A stretch of DNA of 64,000 bases. Origin: BJ22 sp021298375 (GTDB taxonomy: Bacteria > Planctomycetota > Planctomycetia > Pirellulales > Pirellulaceae). This document shows positions 42,675 to 51,160 of this stretch, piece by piece (position 1 is the first letter of the stretch; every line of letters starts with the position of its first letter). A program made the position numbers and the translations under genes. The stretch is taken from positions 62,001 to 126,000 of the forward strand of contig JBKDOL010000032.1 of assembly GCA_046343015.1 (NCBI GenBank), given 5' to 3'. The notes beneath the pieces are model-generated. The model did no database searches. It was not told the DNA's origin and worked only from the letters and a program-made list of their open reading frames with translations.

Positions 42675-43916
42675 TTACGATTCCCCTTGTACGGCGGCAT
42701 CGGGGTTGAGGCTTTCCGGCAAAACAAACAACTCGGTAAACTCGTCGGAGTCAATCTCCAGCCATCGAATCCAGGGTTCGATCGCCGCGAGGCTGCCAGA
42801 GTGCGGCGCCGCTCCCGCCAAGTCTTGGAGATGTACCGGCCGTGGCCGGGTGCTGACGACATAAAACGGAGTCCCTCCGGAGATTTCCCGCGAAACCCGC
42901 TCCAGCACGGAGACGAGTTCGGGCTCTACGGCGGGCTGCGCGACCGCCAACTCATTCCACACTTCAGCCAAAAACTGGGGGCTGTTGATGTCGCAGAGAA
43001 CGACAGATTCCCGACCGCAAATCCCAATCGCGACTTTTCCCCGAATCACGCTGGAAAGGCCCGCCATGACGGTGGCAGCAAAACTCAAACCCTGCTCCGC
43101 CCAGCCGCGCTCCCATTGGTCGTCCCCCTCGGGCAACCAAAGGTCGAGCAAGAGGACAAAGTCGCGGTCGCTGCGGGAGTCAAATTGCTTGACCATCAAC
43201 TGACCGCTGCGAGCCGTCGCTCGCCAATGAATGTGCCGCTGGCTGTCGCCGCTGCGGTACTGCCGCAACCCAAAAAACTCTTCATCCTGCGCGCCGCGCC
43301 GCCGCTTGATCGCCTCCGCACCGCTGGCGTGCGACATCAGGCGGCGGTCCCAGGAAGCGGTCAAGCGCCCCAGCGCCGGAGCGACCAGCACGGGATCTTC
43401 TTCCGGCAAGTCAATCCGGGCGGCAACTAGTCCAATTGGAAACCGCGATGTGAGCTTGGCCGGACCGGCAAAAAACTGCCCGCGCTGCGGGAAGTGAATC
43501 TGGTAGGTGGCGTAATTTGTCTCTCCCGGTCTGACACGCGGCAGCACGGCCCGGATGCCAGCCACTTCCTTCCGCGGGGCTTCCGCCCGGCGCCATTGAT
43601 CCAGCACGGTCAATGCCCACGTCGGCAAGACTTGACGACCGTTGGTGACCTTCCAGGTTGCCTGCACAGTTTGGCCGGCAAAAAGTTGTTGAGGCAGCGT
43701 CCGCCGAGCTGTCAGCTGCCGCAGCATCAGCAAACAGCCGCGCCAGCTAAGGAACAGGGGCGCCACCATGATGCCCGTCATCAACATCAACAGGTTGATA
43801 TTCCGCAAGAGCGAACCAGCCGAAACGAAAAGCAGGATAACCAGAAAAATCCAGCCCTCTCGGGTCAGCCATACCTTGGGCTGAGACTGCCTTTCCTGTT
43901 CCGACTGAGATGGCAT
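42675..43916 (-). CDS. DUF58 domain-containing membrane protein
   Basis: A 413-residue protein with two closely spaced N-terminal helices (EGWIFLVILLFVSAGSL, INLLMLMTGIMVAPLFLSW) and a cytoplasmic DUF58 domain, recognised by GLRQYRSGDSQRHIHWRATA and DFVLLLDLWLP. This is related to von Willebrand factor A folds. Such proteins typically accompany MoxR ATPases and transglutaminase-like proteins. Here the transglutaminase follows with a 3-bp gap, but no MoxR gene is in the window. The ATG at 43916 has AGGGA 6 bp upstream, better than the in-frame ATG at 43967. Confidence 0.88.
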   Translation of the reverse strand: MPSQSEQERQSQPKVWLTREGWIFLVILLFVSAGSLLRNINLLMLMTGIMVAPLFLSWRGCLLMLRQLTARRTLPQQLFAGQTVQATWKVTNGRQVLPTWALTVLDQWRRAEAPRKEVAGIRAVLPRVRPGETNYATYQIHFPQRGQFFAGPAKLTSRFPIGLVAARIDLPEEDPVLVAPALGRLTASWDRRLMSHASGAEAIKRRRGAQDEEFFGLRQYRSGDSQRHIHWRATARSGQLMVKQFDSRSDRDFVLLLDLWLPEGDDQWERGWAEQGLSFAATVMAGLSSVIRGKVAIGICGRESVVLCDINSPQFLAEVWNELAVAQPAVEPELVSVLERVSREISGGTPFYVVSTRPRPVHLQDLAGAAPHSGSLAAIEPWIRWLEIDSDEFTELFVLPESLNPDAAVQGES

Positions 43917-44131
43917 GCAGATTCCCTGATTGGACGAGCCGCGCCACGTGCCGCGGGACGAAATCATATTTCTTTTGCCCGCCCGCGACTCTCCTGTTGT
44001 CAGGAAATTCGCGAGAGGCTCCAGCGAGAATTTTACCCGAACGATTCCATTGGGTCTGCATCCGTGAGCACGGGTCGGAGAAACTTTGCCTGAACGGAAG
44101 CTTCAGGGAAGAGAAGCCCGGCCGCGCAGGG

Positions 44132-44201
44132 CGAATGCGGCGGGGCGAATGCGGCGGGGCGAATGCGGCGGGGCGAATGCGGCGGGGCGAACGCGGCGGC
44201 C
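44132..44201. repeat. Tandem repeat, 5 x 14 bp
   Basis: Five head-to-tail copies of CGAATGCGGCGGGG, the last beginning CGAACG. The 14-bp period is not a multiple of three. Confidence 0.92.
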
Positions 44202-44384
44202 TAAAACAAACCGCTTGCCCGCTCCGTTCGAACCAATCCGAGCACCGGCCGGGATAGCAACGCCACCTGACGCCTCGGCTTGATCAGTGACGGCTGCGGC
44301 AGTCCCGGAGTTTCTTGCGGCGATGCTCCGCCCGCGGCCGAGGACCTGACTCATTCATACGCAACCGCGAACCCGAGCCGGCCG

Positions 44385-44440
44385 CAAATCCTCCGCGCCA
44401 AATCCTCAGCGCCAAATCCTCAGCGCCAAATCCTCCGCCG
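44385..44440. repeat. Tandem repeat, 4 x 14 bp
   Basis: Four copies of CAAATCCTCAGCGC, with outer copies carrying CC for CA or CCG at the end. It is unrelated in sequence to the array 180 bp to its left. Confidence 0.92.
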
Positions 44441-44500
44441 AGGACCGCACCGAGCGGGCAGCGGGTCATCACCCGCTTCAGCTTGACACCATCGGCTTGA

Positions 44501-44536
44501 GCCGGACTGCCCGCGATCGCCGGACTGCCCGCGAAC
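44501..44536. repeat. Tandem repeat, 2 x 18 bp
   Basis: GCCGGACTGCCCGCGATC followed directly by GCCGGACTGCCCGCGAAC, ending 7 bp from the acyl-CoA dehydrogenase stop codon. Confidence 0.88.
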
Positions 44537-44542
44537 GCCGTG

Positions 44543-46309
44543 TTAATCGTCCGGCGTCAGGACCCAATTGGGGAAATTGTGACCCAACCACTTATCAGCA
44601 ACGTCGGCCCAATCCTTGTCGAAATTCACCTTCAAATCGGCGAAGCGAGCCGCGTTACGCTGGAAGGCCAGTCGCAAGTAGAGTTGCCCGGTGGCGACGT
44701 CGTGCATCTTGACCGACTCGGGCAGTGTTCCATTGACCAAGAGGCTGGTTACCCGTGAGTAAACGCAGGAAGCCATGAAGAGTTCGGTCGCAATGTCTCC
44801 CAAGCGGGCCTGAACGGCTTGTTGGTCGAGGATCCCTTCCTGGTACTTCAGCCCGGCCATCTTGCAAGCCCAGGAGAAGGCTCCGATCTGTTTCGACAAT
44901 TGGCGGGCATGGAAGCGAACATGCTCGTGCTTGATCGGAATGCTCGGGCCGGTGATGTTGACCATCTTGTACATTTTCCAAGGGGTCTTTTTCAACTCGT
45001 CGCCTTCCTTCTTCAGATTCCGCATGCCCACCATGGCGACGAAGCAGCGGAGGACGTCGTTGGCGCCCTCGCCAATCAGGTTCAATCGCGAATCCCGCAT
45101 GATTCGCTCGAAGGGTTGGTCGGTGAAGAACCCTGCACCGCCCCAGATTTGCAGAGCGTCATTGCAGATCCGCCAGAGCATATCGCTGGAGAAGACCTTC
45201 AGCATGGCGGTCTCGATCATGTAGTCTTCGGCACCGCTGTCGATCAGCGCGGCAGTGTGATAGGTCGCGCTCTCCATCGCAAACGTGTCTGCCGCTGCTT
45301 CAGCGATCTTTCGCTTGACCAATTCGAACTCACCAAGCGATTTGCCGAATTGCCGGCGATTGTTGGCTCGGTGGACCATTCGTTCGAGGCAGAATTTGGC
45401 GGCGCCGGTGCAACTGGCTCCAAAGGTCGTGCGACCGAAATCGAGCACGGTCAAGGCGACCCGCAAACCCTTGCCGATCGGGCCGAGGATGTTCTCGCGG
45501 GGGACGCGAACGTTGGTGAACCGCAACCGCCCGGTGGCAGTGCCCCGGATCCCGGTTTTTTCCATCCGCTTTTCGACTACTTCGAAACCGGGCATGTCGG
45601 GCGTCACCAAAAAGGCGGTGATCTTGCCGTCCGGATCGCTCGCGTCCGGCGTCCGCGCCATTACCGTCAGGACTTGGGCGATTCCGCCATTGGTGATCCA
45701 GCGTTTTTCGCCGTTAAGCAGGAAGGCTTTGCCATCCTCGGTCGGAGTTGCCGTGGTCCGGACGTTCGAGGCATCGGAGCCCGCCTCTGGTTCCGTCAAG
45801 GCAAATGCGGCGATCTTCTCGCCGGTGGTCATCGGCTTCATCCAGGTCTTCTGCTGTTCCGGCGTGCCGAACAACTCCAAAGCCCGCAGTCCGATGGAGT
45901 GGTGAGCGTTGACGAAAACCGCCGTCGACGCACAGTGAGCCCCAATCACTTCCATCACGCGACAGTAGTTGAACTGAGACAAACCCTGACCGCCGTGCTC
46001 TTTGCTGACGGTCATTCCCAGCACGCCAATCTCACCCAAACCCCGAATCACGGAGTCGGGGATCATCGCTTCGCGGTCAATTTTGACCGGGTCAATGTGG
46101 TCGCGGCAAAACTGCTTGACCCGGGCAATCGCTTCGTCGCCCTGCCGCTTCGTTTCCCCTGTAACCTCGGGGAAGGGCATCACCGACTCGGCGCGGAAGC
46201 GACCAAAGTAGAGTTCCTTCGCAAACCCTTCCTTTTCAGGTCCGGAAAACAGCAGTTCTTCGGCTTGAGCGATTTGCTTCTTTTGAAGTTCGGTCAACGT
46301 TGCAGTCAT
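44543..46309 (-). CDS. Acyl-CoA dehydrogenase, long (VLCAD-like) form
   Basis: A FAD-dependent enzyme introducing the alpha-beta double bond into acyl-CoAs. At 588 residues it is about 200 longer than the ordinary dimer-of-dimers enzymes and resembles mitochondrial very-long-chain and ACAD9 types, with a C-terminal helical extension from about 440. Visible signatures are IGVLGMTVSKEHGGQGLSQF, FALTEPEAGSDASNVRTTAT, GEKRWITNGGIAQVLTVMAR, NILGPIGKGLRVALTVLDFG, RRQFGKSLGEFELVKRKIAE and the region of the catalytic base, NLIGEGANDVLRCFVAMVG. The ATG at 46309 begins MTATLTELQ. The thiolase gene, another beta-oxidation step, is divergent across a long gene-free gap. Confidence 0.93.
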   Translation of the reverse strand: MTATLTELQKKQIAQAEELLFSGPEKEGFAKELYFGRFRAESVMPFPEVTGETKRQGDEAIARVKQFCRDHIDPVKIDREAMIPDSVIRGLGEIGVLGMTVSKEHGGQGLSQFNYCRVMEVIGAHCASTAVFVNAHHSIGLRALELFGTPEQQKTWMKPMTTGEKIAAFALTEPEAGSDASNVRTTATPTEDGKAFLLNGEKRWITNGGIAQVLTVMARTPDASDPDGKITAFLVTPDMPGFEVVEKRMEKTGIRGTATGRLRFTNVRVPRENILGPIGKGLRVALTVLDFGRTTFGASCTGAAKFCLERMVHRANNRRQFGKSLGEFELVKRKIAEAAADTFAMESATYHTAALIDSGAEDYMIETAMLKVFSSDMLWRICNDALQIWGGAGFFTDQPFERIMRDSRLNLIGEGANDVLRCFVAMVGMRNLKKEGDELKKTPWKMYKMVNITGPSIPIKHEHVRFHARQLSKQIGAFSWACKMAGLKYQEGILDQQAVQARLGDIATELFMASCVYSRVTSLLVNGTLPESVKMHDVATGQLYLRLAFQRNAARFADLKVNFDKDWADVADKWLGHNFPNWVLTPDD

Positions 46310-46505
46310 GGGAGTTCTCGTTCTCTCTACCTGTGTGGGCCGATCCGCGGTGCAGAAGATTGTCCGCGTTTAATGTTGATTTGAATGTTGTTTTGGAGGA
46401 GGCTGCCAACCACGTTGTCTGCCAACCACGTTGTCTGATGCTCGACTCGATTCAAACGAGCCAAGCCATTGCGCTGACAGCCTTTTGCCTAAGTACAAAG
46501 TTTTG

Positions 46506-46624
46506 CCAAGTACGGGGTCTCACCAAGTACGGGGTCTCACCAAGTACGGGGTCTCACCAAGTACGGGGTCTCACCAAGTACGGGGTCTCACCAAGTACCG
46601 GGTCTCACCAAGTACCGGGTCTCA
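46506..46624. repeat. Tandem repeat, 7 x 17 bp
   Basis: Seven contiguous 17-bp copies of CCAAGTACGGGGTCTCA; the last two read CCGGG in place of CGGGG. There are no spacers. The 17-bp period means all three frames are read in turn and argues against coding. It is the longest array in the window, in the gap between the divergent acyl-CoA dehydrogenase and thiolase genes. Confidence 0.95.
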
Positions 46625-46632
46625 CGTCCGAA

Positions 46633-46667
46633 GTTCAACCGAACATGGCAGTTCAACCGAACATGGC
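46633..46667. repeat. Tandem repeat, 2 x 18 bp
   Basis: GTTCAACCGAACATGGCA followed by GTTCAACCGAACATGGC, starting 8 bp after the 17-bp array but with an unrelated unit. Confidence 0.88.
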
Positions 46668-47575
46668 GTTTGGGCACCGGCTAAGGCCAGACGACGCGAG
46701 CAGGAGAGCCCCGCAGCCCGCTCTCCTCGACCTGCAAGCAGAGAATCCGCTGCAGCCTGCTGCAAAACCGATTTTCTTTTGCTCAGGCAACAAAAGTCGG
46801 GCAGTTCAGCCAGTATTTCCCCGGTAAGGGCACAATTATCGCCATTTCGGGCCGTTTTCGCAACGACCCAAATCAGGCCGATTTCGTTTGGTAGACAGTT
46901 CGCCGCACCTTCTCAGCGCCGCCCGGCGAACGCTGGTTGGGACCACCCCGGAGCAGCCAAACAAGGGCGGAAAGGGGCGGGAGGAAGTCGGGCCGAGGTT
47001 CGGCCAGCGGCCGCCCCGCCGTGTACAGGGAGGGCGGCCGATTCGAGGGCGGCTTGTGCGGGACACCCCGTCTGGGCAAATTGGCCCGACTAATCCGGCC
47101 CTGGCTTTCGCCCGTCCGCAGTCGTCCTCAGGAGCCTGGCCTCCCGGAGTCCAGCCAAGCTTGGCCGCCGGCTTGGCTCCGGCCGCCGCTTGGGAAACGC
47201 CTGTCGCCGACCGGGGCGAGCGCGCGGCGAGGCGAGCGGTACGGCCGCGGCGTGCCGGCGAGGCGTGGCCGCGAGGGGTGCCCGCTCGCCCGAACCGAGC
47301 AATCCAAGTCAAAGGCTTGGCTGAGTCAAACAGTCGGCTTTCGAGTCGCCGACGTCAAACGCGTCTGGCCGTTGTCCAAGCGGGCTCCTTTCGTGATAAT
47401 CCCCGAAAGCCCTGCTCCGACTGGCTTCTTTGTCGTGGTTCGGGTGCAAGTCGCGAATTATTGTTGTCGCGCGAGTCGGGCCAGTAAAAGGAAAGGTCGC
47501 TCCTTTCTGATTACCGTTTCAAGGCTCGAATGGACGGTCGCTCCGCTTCTCCCCTTTGCAGAAAGTGCAGTTTCC

Positions 47576-48751
47576 ATGTCTCACGCTTATCTGGTCTCCG
47601 GTGCCCGGACTCCGATCGGTTCCTTCCTCGGTAGCTTTCTCAATGTTTCCGCGCCGGAGTTGGGGGCAGTCGCGATCAAGGCTGCGGTAGAGCGATCCGG
47701 CCTGGGGTTTGAGCAGTTTGACGAAGTGATCATGGGGAATGTGGTGACTGCTGGAGTGGGCCAGGCTCCCGCTCGCCAAGCAGCTTTGAAAGCAGGTTTT
47801 CCGACGACGATTCCTTGCCTGACCATCAACAAGGTTTGTGGCTCGGGTTTGAAGGCCGTGATGCTGGCGAGTCAGGCGATCCGGTGCGGCGATGCCAAAG
47901 CGATCGTGGCCGGTGGCATGGAGAACATGTCCGCGGCGCCGCATTTCGTCGCCGGGATGAGAACCGGGTTCAAGCTGGGTGAAGTCAAAATGCAGGATGC
48001 GATGGTGCACGATGGGCTGACCTGCTCGTTCGAAAAGTGTCACATGGGTAATCACGCCGAACACATCGCGCGGCGGTTTGCCGCGACCCGAGCGGACCAG
48101 GACTCCTTTTCCGCCCGAAGCCAGCAGCGGGCCGCCGCTGCCGCTGCCGCCGGTTGGTTTACCGACGAGATCGCCCCGGTGACGGTTGTCGAGCGCAAGG
48201 GTAGCCGTGTCGTTTCCGCGGATGAAGGGATTCGGCCGGACACCACCGTGGAGGGCTTGGCCGGCCTGAAGCCGGTCTTTGACAAAGCGGGTTCCGTGAC
48301 TGCGGGAAATGCTTCGACGCTCAGCGACGGTGCGGCTGCAGTCGTCGTGGTCGATGAGGCTCTGGCCCAGAAGGCCCGCCACAAGTTCAGAATTCTTTCC
48401 AGCCACACTTCGGGAACCGACCCTAAGGACTTGTTCATCGCCCCCGTCGAGGCAGTCCGAGGCGCGGTGCGGAAGGCCAAGCTCGACCTGGCCCAAGTCG
48501 ACTTATTCGAAATCAACGAGGCCTTTGCCAGCCAAATGGTGGCTTGCTGCAAGGAACTGTCGCTGGATGAAACCAAGGTAAATCTCGCAGGAGGTGGAAT
48601 CTCGCTTGGTCATCCGATCGGAGCCAGCGGAGCCCGTGTCCTTGTCAGCCTGATGCACCTGCTCCGTCGACAAGGCAAGCGGTACGGAGTCGCGAGCCTC
48701 TGTCTCGGTGGCGGCAACGCGGTGGCAATGGTGATTGAATCGGTTGAGTGA
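47576..48751 (+). CDS. Thiolase (acetyl-CoA C-acetyltransferase)
   Basis: A 391-residue thiolase catalysing thiolytic cleavage or condensation of acyl-CoAs. The nucleophile cysteine is C88 in NKVCGSGLKAVMLA; GMENMSAAPHFV, NEAFASQM, GGGISLGHPIGASGARVLV (catalytic histidine) and CLGGGNAVAM (second cysteine) are all intact. The biosynthetic and degradative types are not separable by eye; length and motifs are closest to acetyl-CoA acetyltransferases (AtoB/PhaA). The ATG at 47576 (MSHAYLVSGART) is chosen, although the frame is open for 213 codons upstream, because the family starts exactly there. A PrpD-like gene follows after about 110 bp. Confidence 0.93.
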   Translation: MSHAYLVSGARTPIGSFLGSFLNVSAPELGAVAIKAAVERSGLGFEQFDEVIMGNVVTAGVGQAPARQAALKAGFPTTIPCLTINKVCGSGLKAVMLASQAIRCGDAKAIVAGGMENMSAAPHFVAGMRTGFKLGEVKMQDAMVHDGLTCSFEKCHMGNHAEHIARRFAATRADQDSFSARSQQRAAAAAAAGWFTDEIAPVTVVERKGSRVVSADEGIRPDTTVEGLAGLKPVFDKAGSVTAGNASTLSDGAAAVVVVDEALAQKARHKFRILSSHTSGTDPKDLFIAPVEAVRGAVRKAKLDLAQVDLFEINEAFASQMVACCKELSLDETKVNLAGGGISLGHPIGASGARVLVSLMHLLRRQGKRYGVASLCLGGGNAVAMVIESVE

Positions 48752-48861
48752 GTGGATTGGTTTCGTTGGACGTAACTGCCGCGGCAAGCACCAGCCACGT
48801 GCTGCCCGGCCCCCGACAAACCTCAATGACTTAGAACATTTTCCAGAAAGTGAATGGCCGC

Positions 48862-50289
48862 ATGGACCAGATTATCTCTGAACTCGCACACTATGTTCAC
48901 AATCATTCGATCCATGACGAGTTAGCGTTGCAAACGGCTCGCTGGTGTCTGATGGACAGCCTCGGCTGTGGGCTGTTGGCGCTGAATTATCCCGGCTGCC
49001 GCAAGCTGCTGGGCCCGGTTGTGCCGGGTGCGCAGTTCAATGGTGGTTGCCGGGTCCCGGGAACCAGTTTGGAACTCGACCCGGTCAAAGCTGCCTTCGA
49101 CATTGGCACGATTGTCCGCTGGCTTGATTACAACGACACCTGGCTGGCCGCCGAATGGGGGCATCCCTCGGATAATCTCGGCGCGATTCTGGCCTGTGCC
49201 GATTACCTCGGGAGAGTGAAGAAGAGCGGAATCACGATGCGCGAGGTGCTGATCGCCATGATCAAGGCACACGAGATCCAGGGCGTGCTCGCCTTGGAAA
49301 ACTCGTTTAACCGCGTCGGGCTGGACCATGTCCTGCTGGTGCGAATCGCGAGTACGGCAGTCGCCGCGCTGATGCTCGGCGCGACACAAAAGCAGACGGA
49401 GGCTGCCCTCTCCCACGCCTGGATCGACGGCGGCGCGCTGCGGACCTATCGCCACGCTCCCAATACGGGTTCGAGAAAGAGCTGGGCTGCCGGTGACGCC
49501 ACCAGCCGAGCCGTGCGGCTGGCCCTGATCAGCCTGACGGGCGAAATGGGGTATCAGACCGCTCTGACCGCTCCCCGTTGGGGCTTTCAGGATGTGTTGT
49601 TCAAGAGCCAGAGCATCAAGCTGGCTCGTCCACTCGACAGCTATGTGATGGAGAACGTGCTGTTCAAAATCTCTTACCCGGCAGAGTTCCATGCCCAAAC
49701 GGCTGTGGAATGCGCCCTGCAGCTCCACCCTCAAATCAAAGATCGCCTCGGCGAGATCGAACGGGTCGAGTTGGAGACACAGGAGCCGGGCGTGCGGATC
49801 ATCGACAAGCAGGGGCCGCTCAACAACTATGCAGACCGCGACCATTGCCTCCAGTACATGGTGGCGATCGGGCTGATTTTCGGCAACCTCACCGCAGACC
49901 ACTATCAGGACCAAACCGCGGCCGACCCCCGGATCGATGAGCTGCGGGCAAAGATGAAGGTTCGTGAGAATCCCGACTTTACGGTCGCCTACTACGACCC
50001 CCAGCAGCGGGCCATTCCCAACAGCGTTCAGGTCTTTTTCCGCGACGGCTCGCACACGGAGCGGGTCGCTGTGCATTTTCCCGTGGGGCATCGCCGCCGG
50101 CGCGATGAGGGCTTGCCATTGCTGCGGCAAAAGTTTGCCCAAGCGGTGCAGGGCTTCTATCAGGCGGACGAAATCGCCAACTTAATCTCCCTGTTTGGCT
50201 CTCCCGACAAGCTCGATCGCATGCCGGCCGAGGAGTTCATGGGAATCTTCTACAAGCAGTCAGCTCCGCTGGAAAAATTGCTTGCCTGA
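48862..50289 (+). CDS. prpD: PrpD-like 2-methylcitrate dehydratase (MmgE/PrpD family)
   Basis: Dehydrates 2-methylcitrate in the methylcitrate cycle, which consumes propionyl-CoA. The 475-residue product follows E. coli PrpD closely: RWCLMDSLGCGLLALNYPGC, IGTIVRWLDYNDTWLAAEWG, HPSDNLGAILACADYLG, MIKAHEIQGVLALENSFNRV, YRHAPNTGSRKSWAAGDATS and SYVMENVLFKISYPAEFHAQ. The match extends to GHRRRRDEG near the C-terminus. A GTG at 48850 would add four residues. No prpB or prpC is in the window, so the pathway's other steps are encoded elsewhere or this is a relative with another substrate. The upstream thiolase suggests acyl-CoA catabolism. Confidence 0.92.
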   Translation: MDQIISELAHYVHNHSIHDELALQTARWCLMDSLGCGLLALNYPGCRKLLGPVVPGAQFNGGCRVPGTSLELDPVKAAFDIGTIVRWLDYNDTWLAAEWGHPSDNLGAILACADYLGRVKKSGITMREVLIAMIKAHEIQGVLALENSFNRVGLDHVLLVRIASTAVAALMLGATQKQTEAALSHAWIDGGALRTYRHAPNTGSRKSWAAGDATSRAVRLALISLTGEMGYQTALTAPRWGFQDVLFKSQSIKLARPLDSYVMENVLFKISYPAEFHAQTAVECALQLHPQIKDRLGEIERVELETQEPGVRIIDKQGPLNNYADRDHCLQYMVAIGLIFGNLTADHYQDQTAADPRIDELRAKMKVRENPDFTVAYYDPQQRAIPNSVQVFFRDGSHTERVAVHFPVGHRRRRDEGLPLLRQKFAQAVQGFYQADEIANLISLFGSPDKLDRMPAEEFMGIFYKQSAPLEKLLA

Positions 50290-50311
50290 GTGCCTGCTGA
50301 GAGCAAGCTCG

Positions 50312-50353
50312 CCCGTGAGCTCGCCCCCGTGAGCTCGCCCCCGTGAGCTCGCG
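50312..50353. repeat. Tandem repeat, 3 x 14 bp
   Basis: Three copies of CCCGTGAGCTCGCC (last copy ends GCG), beginning 23 bp after the prpD stop. Confidence 0.88.
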
Positions 50354-50433
50354 CGGGGGAAATCCCCGGAGTGAGCTGCTATTGGTGTTTTGGATGTGAA
50401 CTTGACTGGACGCACTGTTTGGAGACGCCTGCC

Positions 50434-51000
50434 GTGAATCGCCACCTTGTTCTCACTTTCGGAGCACTTGCTTGCGTATGCCTCGGCTGGTTGGCTTCCC
50501 CAGCCTGGACCCAGAATCCTCCGTCACTGTCGGGCGGAGCCGCTTCCGGTCGGCAACAGGCGGAGGGAGAGGAGCAAACCCGTGAGGCGAAGCTGGCGGC
50601 TTACCTGACCGGCGTCAAATTTGTCGGCACGTTTACCCTTACGGGCAATGCCGAGCGCCCGCCCGAACCGGAGTCGTATTACATTCTCAGCGCTGAGAAA
50701 ATGGACGACGGCGACTGGTGGAAATTGACTGCCCGCATCAAGTATGCAACCCACGATTTGACCATTCCCATGGCGCTGGAGATCAAATGGGCCGGCGAAA
50801 CGCCAGTGATTACGGTCGATCAAATGCTCGTGCCGGGCTTGGGGACCTTCGATGCCCGCGTACTTATCCGCAAGGGAAGCTACGCCGGAACCTGGGCTCA
50901 TGACGAGATCGGTGGCCAGCTCTTTGGCCGACTGGAAAAGATGACGCCCGAGGAATTGGCCGAAGTCAAAGCGGCGGCAGAACAGCAAAAGAAAAAATAG
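50434..51000 (+). CDS. Small exported protein of unknown function
   Basis: A 188-residue protein with a clear signal peptide (VNRHLVLTFGALACVCLGWL, cleavage probably after AWT or nearby). The mature part is predicted beta-rich (VKFVGTFTLTGN, WWKLTARIKYATHDLTIPMA, VITVDQMLVPGLGTFDARVL, GTWAHDEIGGQLFGRLEK) with a charged helical C-terminus ending in QQKKK. I do not recognise a family. GTG at 50434 is chosen because GGAG lies about 10 bp upstream and the signal peptide starts there; the frame is open further upstream. It appears to be monocistronic. Confidence 0.7.
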   Translation: MNRHLVLTFGALACVCLGWLASPAWTQNPPSLSGGAASGRQQAEGEEQTREAKLAAYLTGVKFVGTFTLTGNAERPPEPESYYILSAEKMDDGDWWKLTARIKYATHDLTIPMALEIKWAGETPVITVDQMLVPGLGTFDARVLIRKGSYAGTWAHDEIGGQLFGRLEKMTPEELAEVKAAAEQQKKK

Positions 51001-51089
51001 CTCGCCGCGTCCACAGGCTTTGTGATCAACTGGCTCAGCGGGGCTTCGGCCCTTGAGCTAAACGCCGAGGGCGGGAACGCTCAAGGACG

Positions 51090-51148
51090 CTGGCTGGCTT
51101 AGCTGGGACTCTGGCTGGCTCAGCTGGGACTCTGGCTGGCTCAGCGGG
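51090..51148. repeat. Tandem repeat, about 2.8 x 21 bp
   Basis: CTGGCTGGCTTAGCTGGGACT and CTGGCTGGCTCAGCTGGGACT followed by a partial third copy, between the convergent ends of the small exported gene and dus. Internal CTGGCTGGC makes the unit itself repetitive. Confidence 0.85.
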
Positions 51149-51160
51149 CTCGGTTCCAGC

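Larger units (their letters stand above)
43917..44542. other. Gene-free, repeat-rich interval
   Basis: About 626 bp between the DUF58 start and the acyl-CoA dehydrogenase stop, both on the minus strand. It holds three unrelated tandem arrays (44132, 44385, 44501). Short open frames in it are products of the repeats; I support none. The DUF58 promoter should lie near its left end. Confidence 0.6.
46310..47575. other. 1.27-kb gene-free interval, repeat-rich left part
   Basis: This is the longest stretch without a supportable gene. The left part holds the 17-bp and 18-bp arrays (46506-46667). The right part (about 46800-47500) is G+C-rich, with long overlapping open frames in several phases and both strands, none with a ribosome binding site or a recognisable family; such frames are expected in GC-rich noncoding DNA. 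I looked for RNase P RNA, tmRNA and SRP RNA signatures and saw none. Confidence 0.5.

Noticed and set aside
46506..46624. Possible CRISPR array
   Set aside because: The seven 17-bp copies are directly adjacent with no unique spacers, and no cas gene is in the window. The same applies to the 19-bp array at 7687-7800.
46836..47487. Overlapping open frames on both strands in the 1.27-kb gap
   Set aside because: They are arginine-, glycine- and proline-rich in every phase, have no ribosome binding site and match no family.
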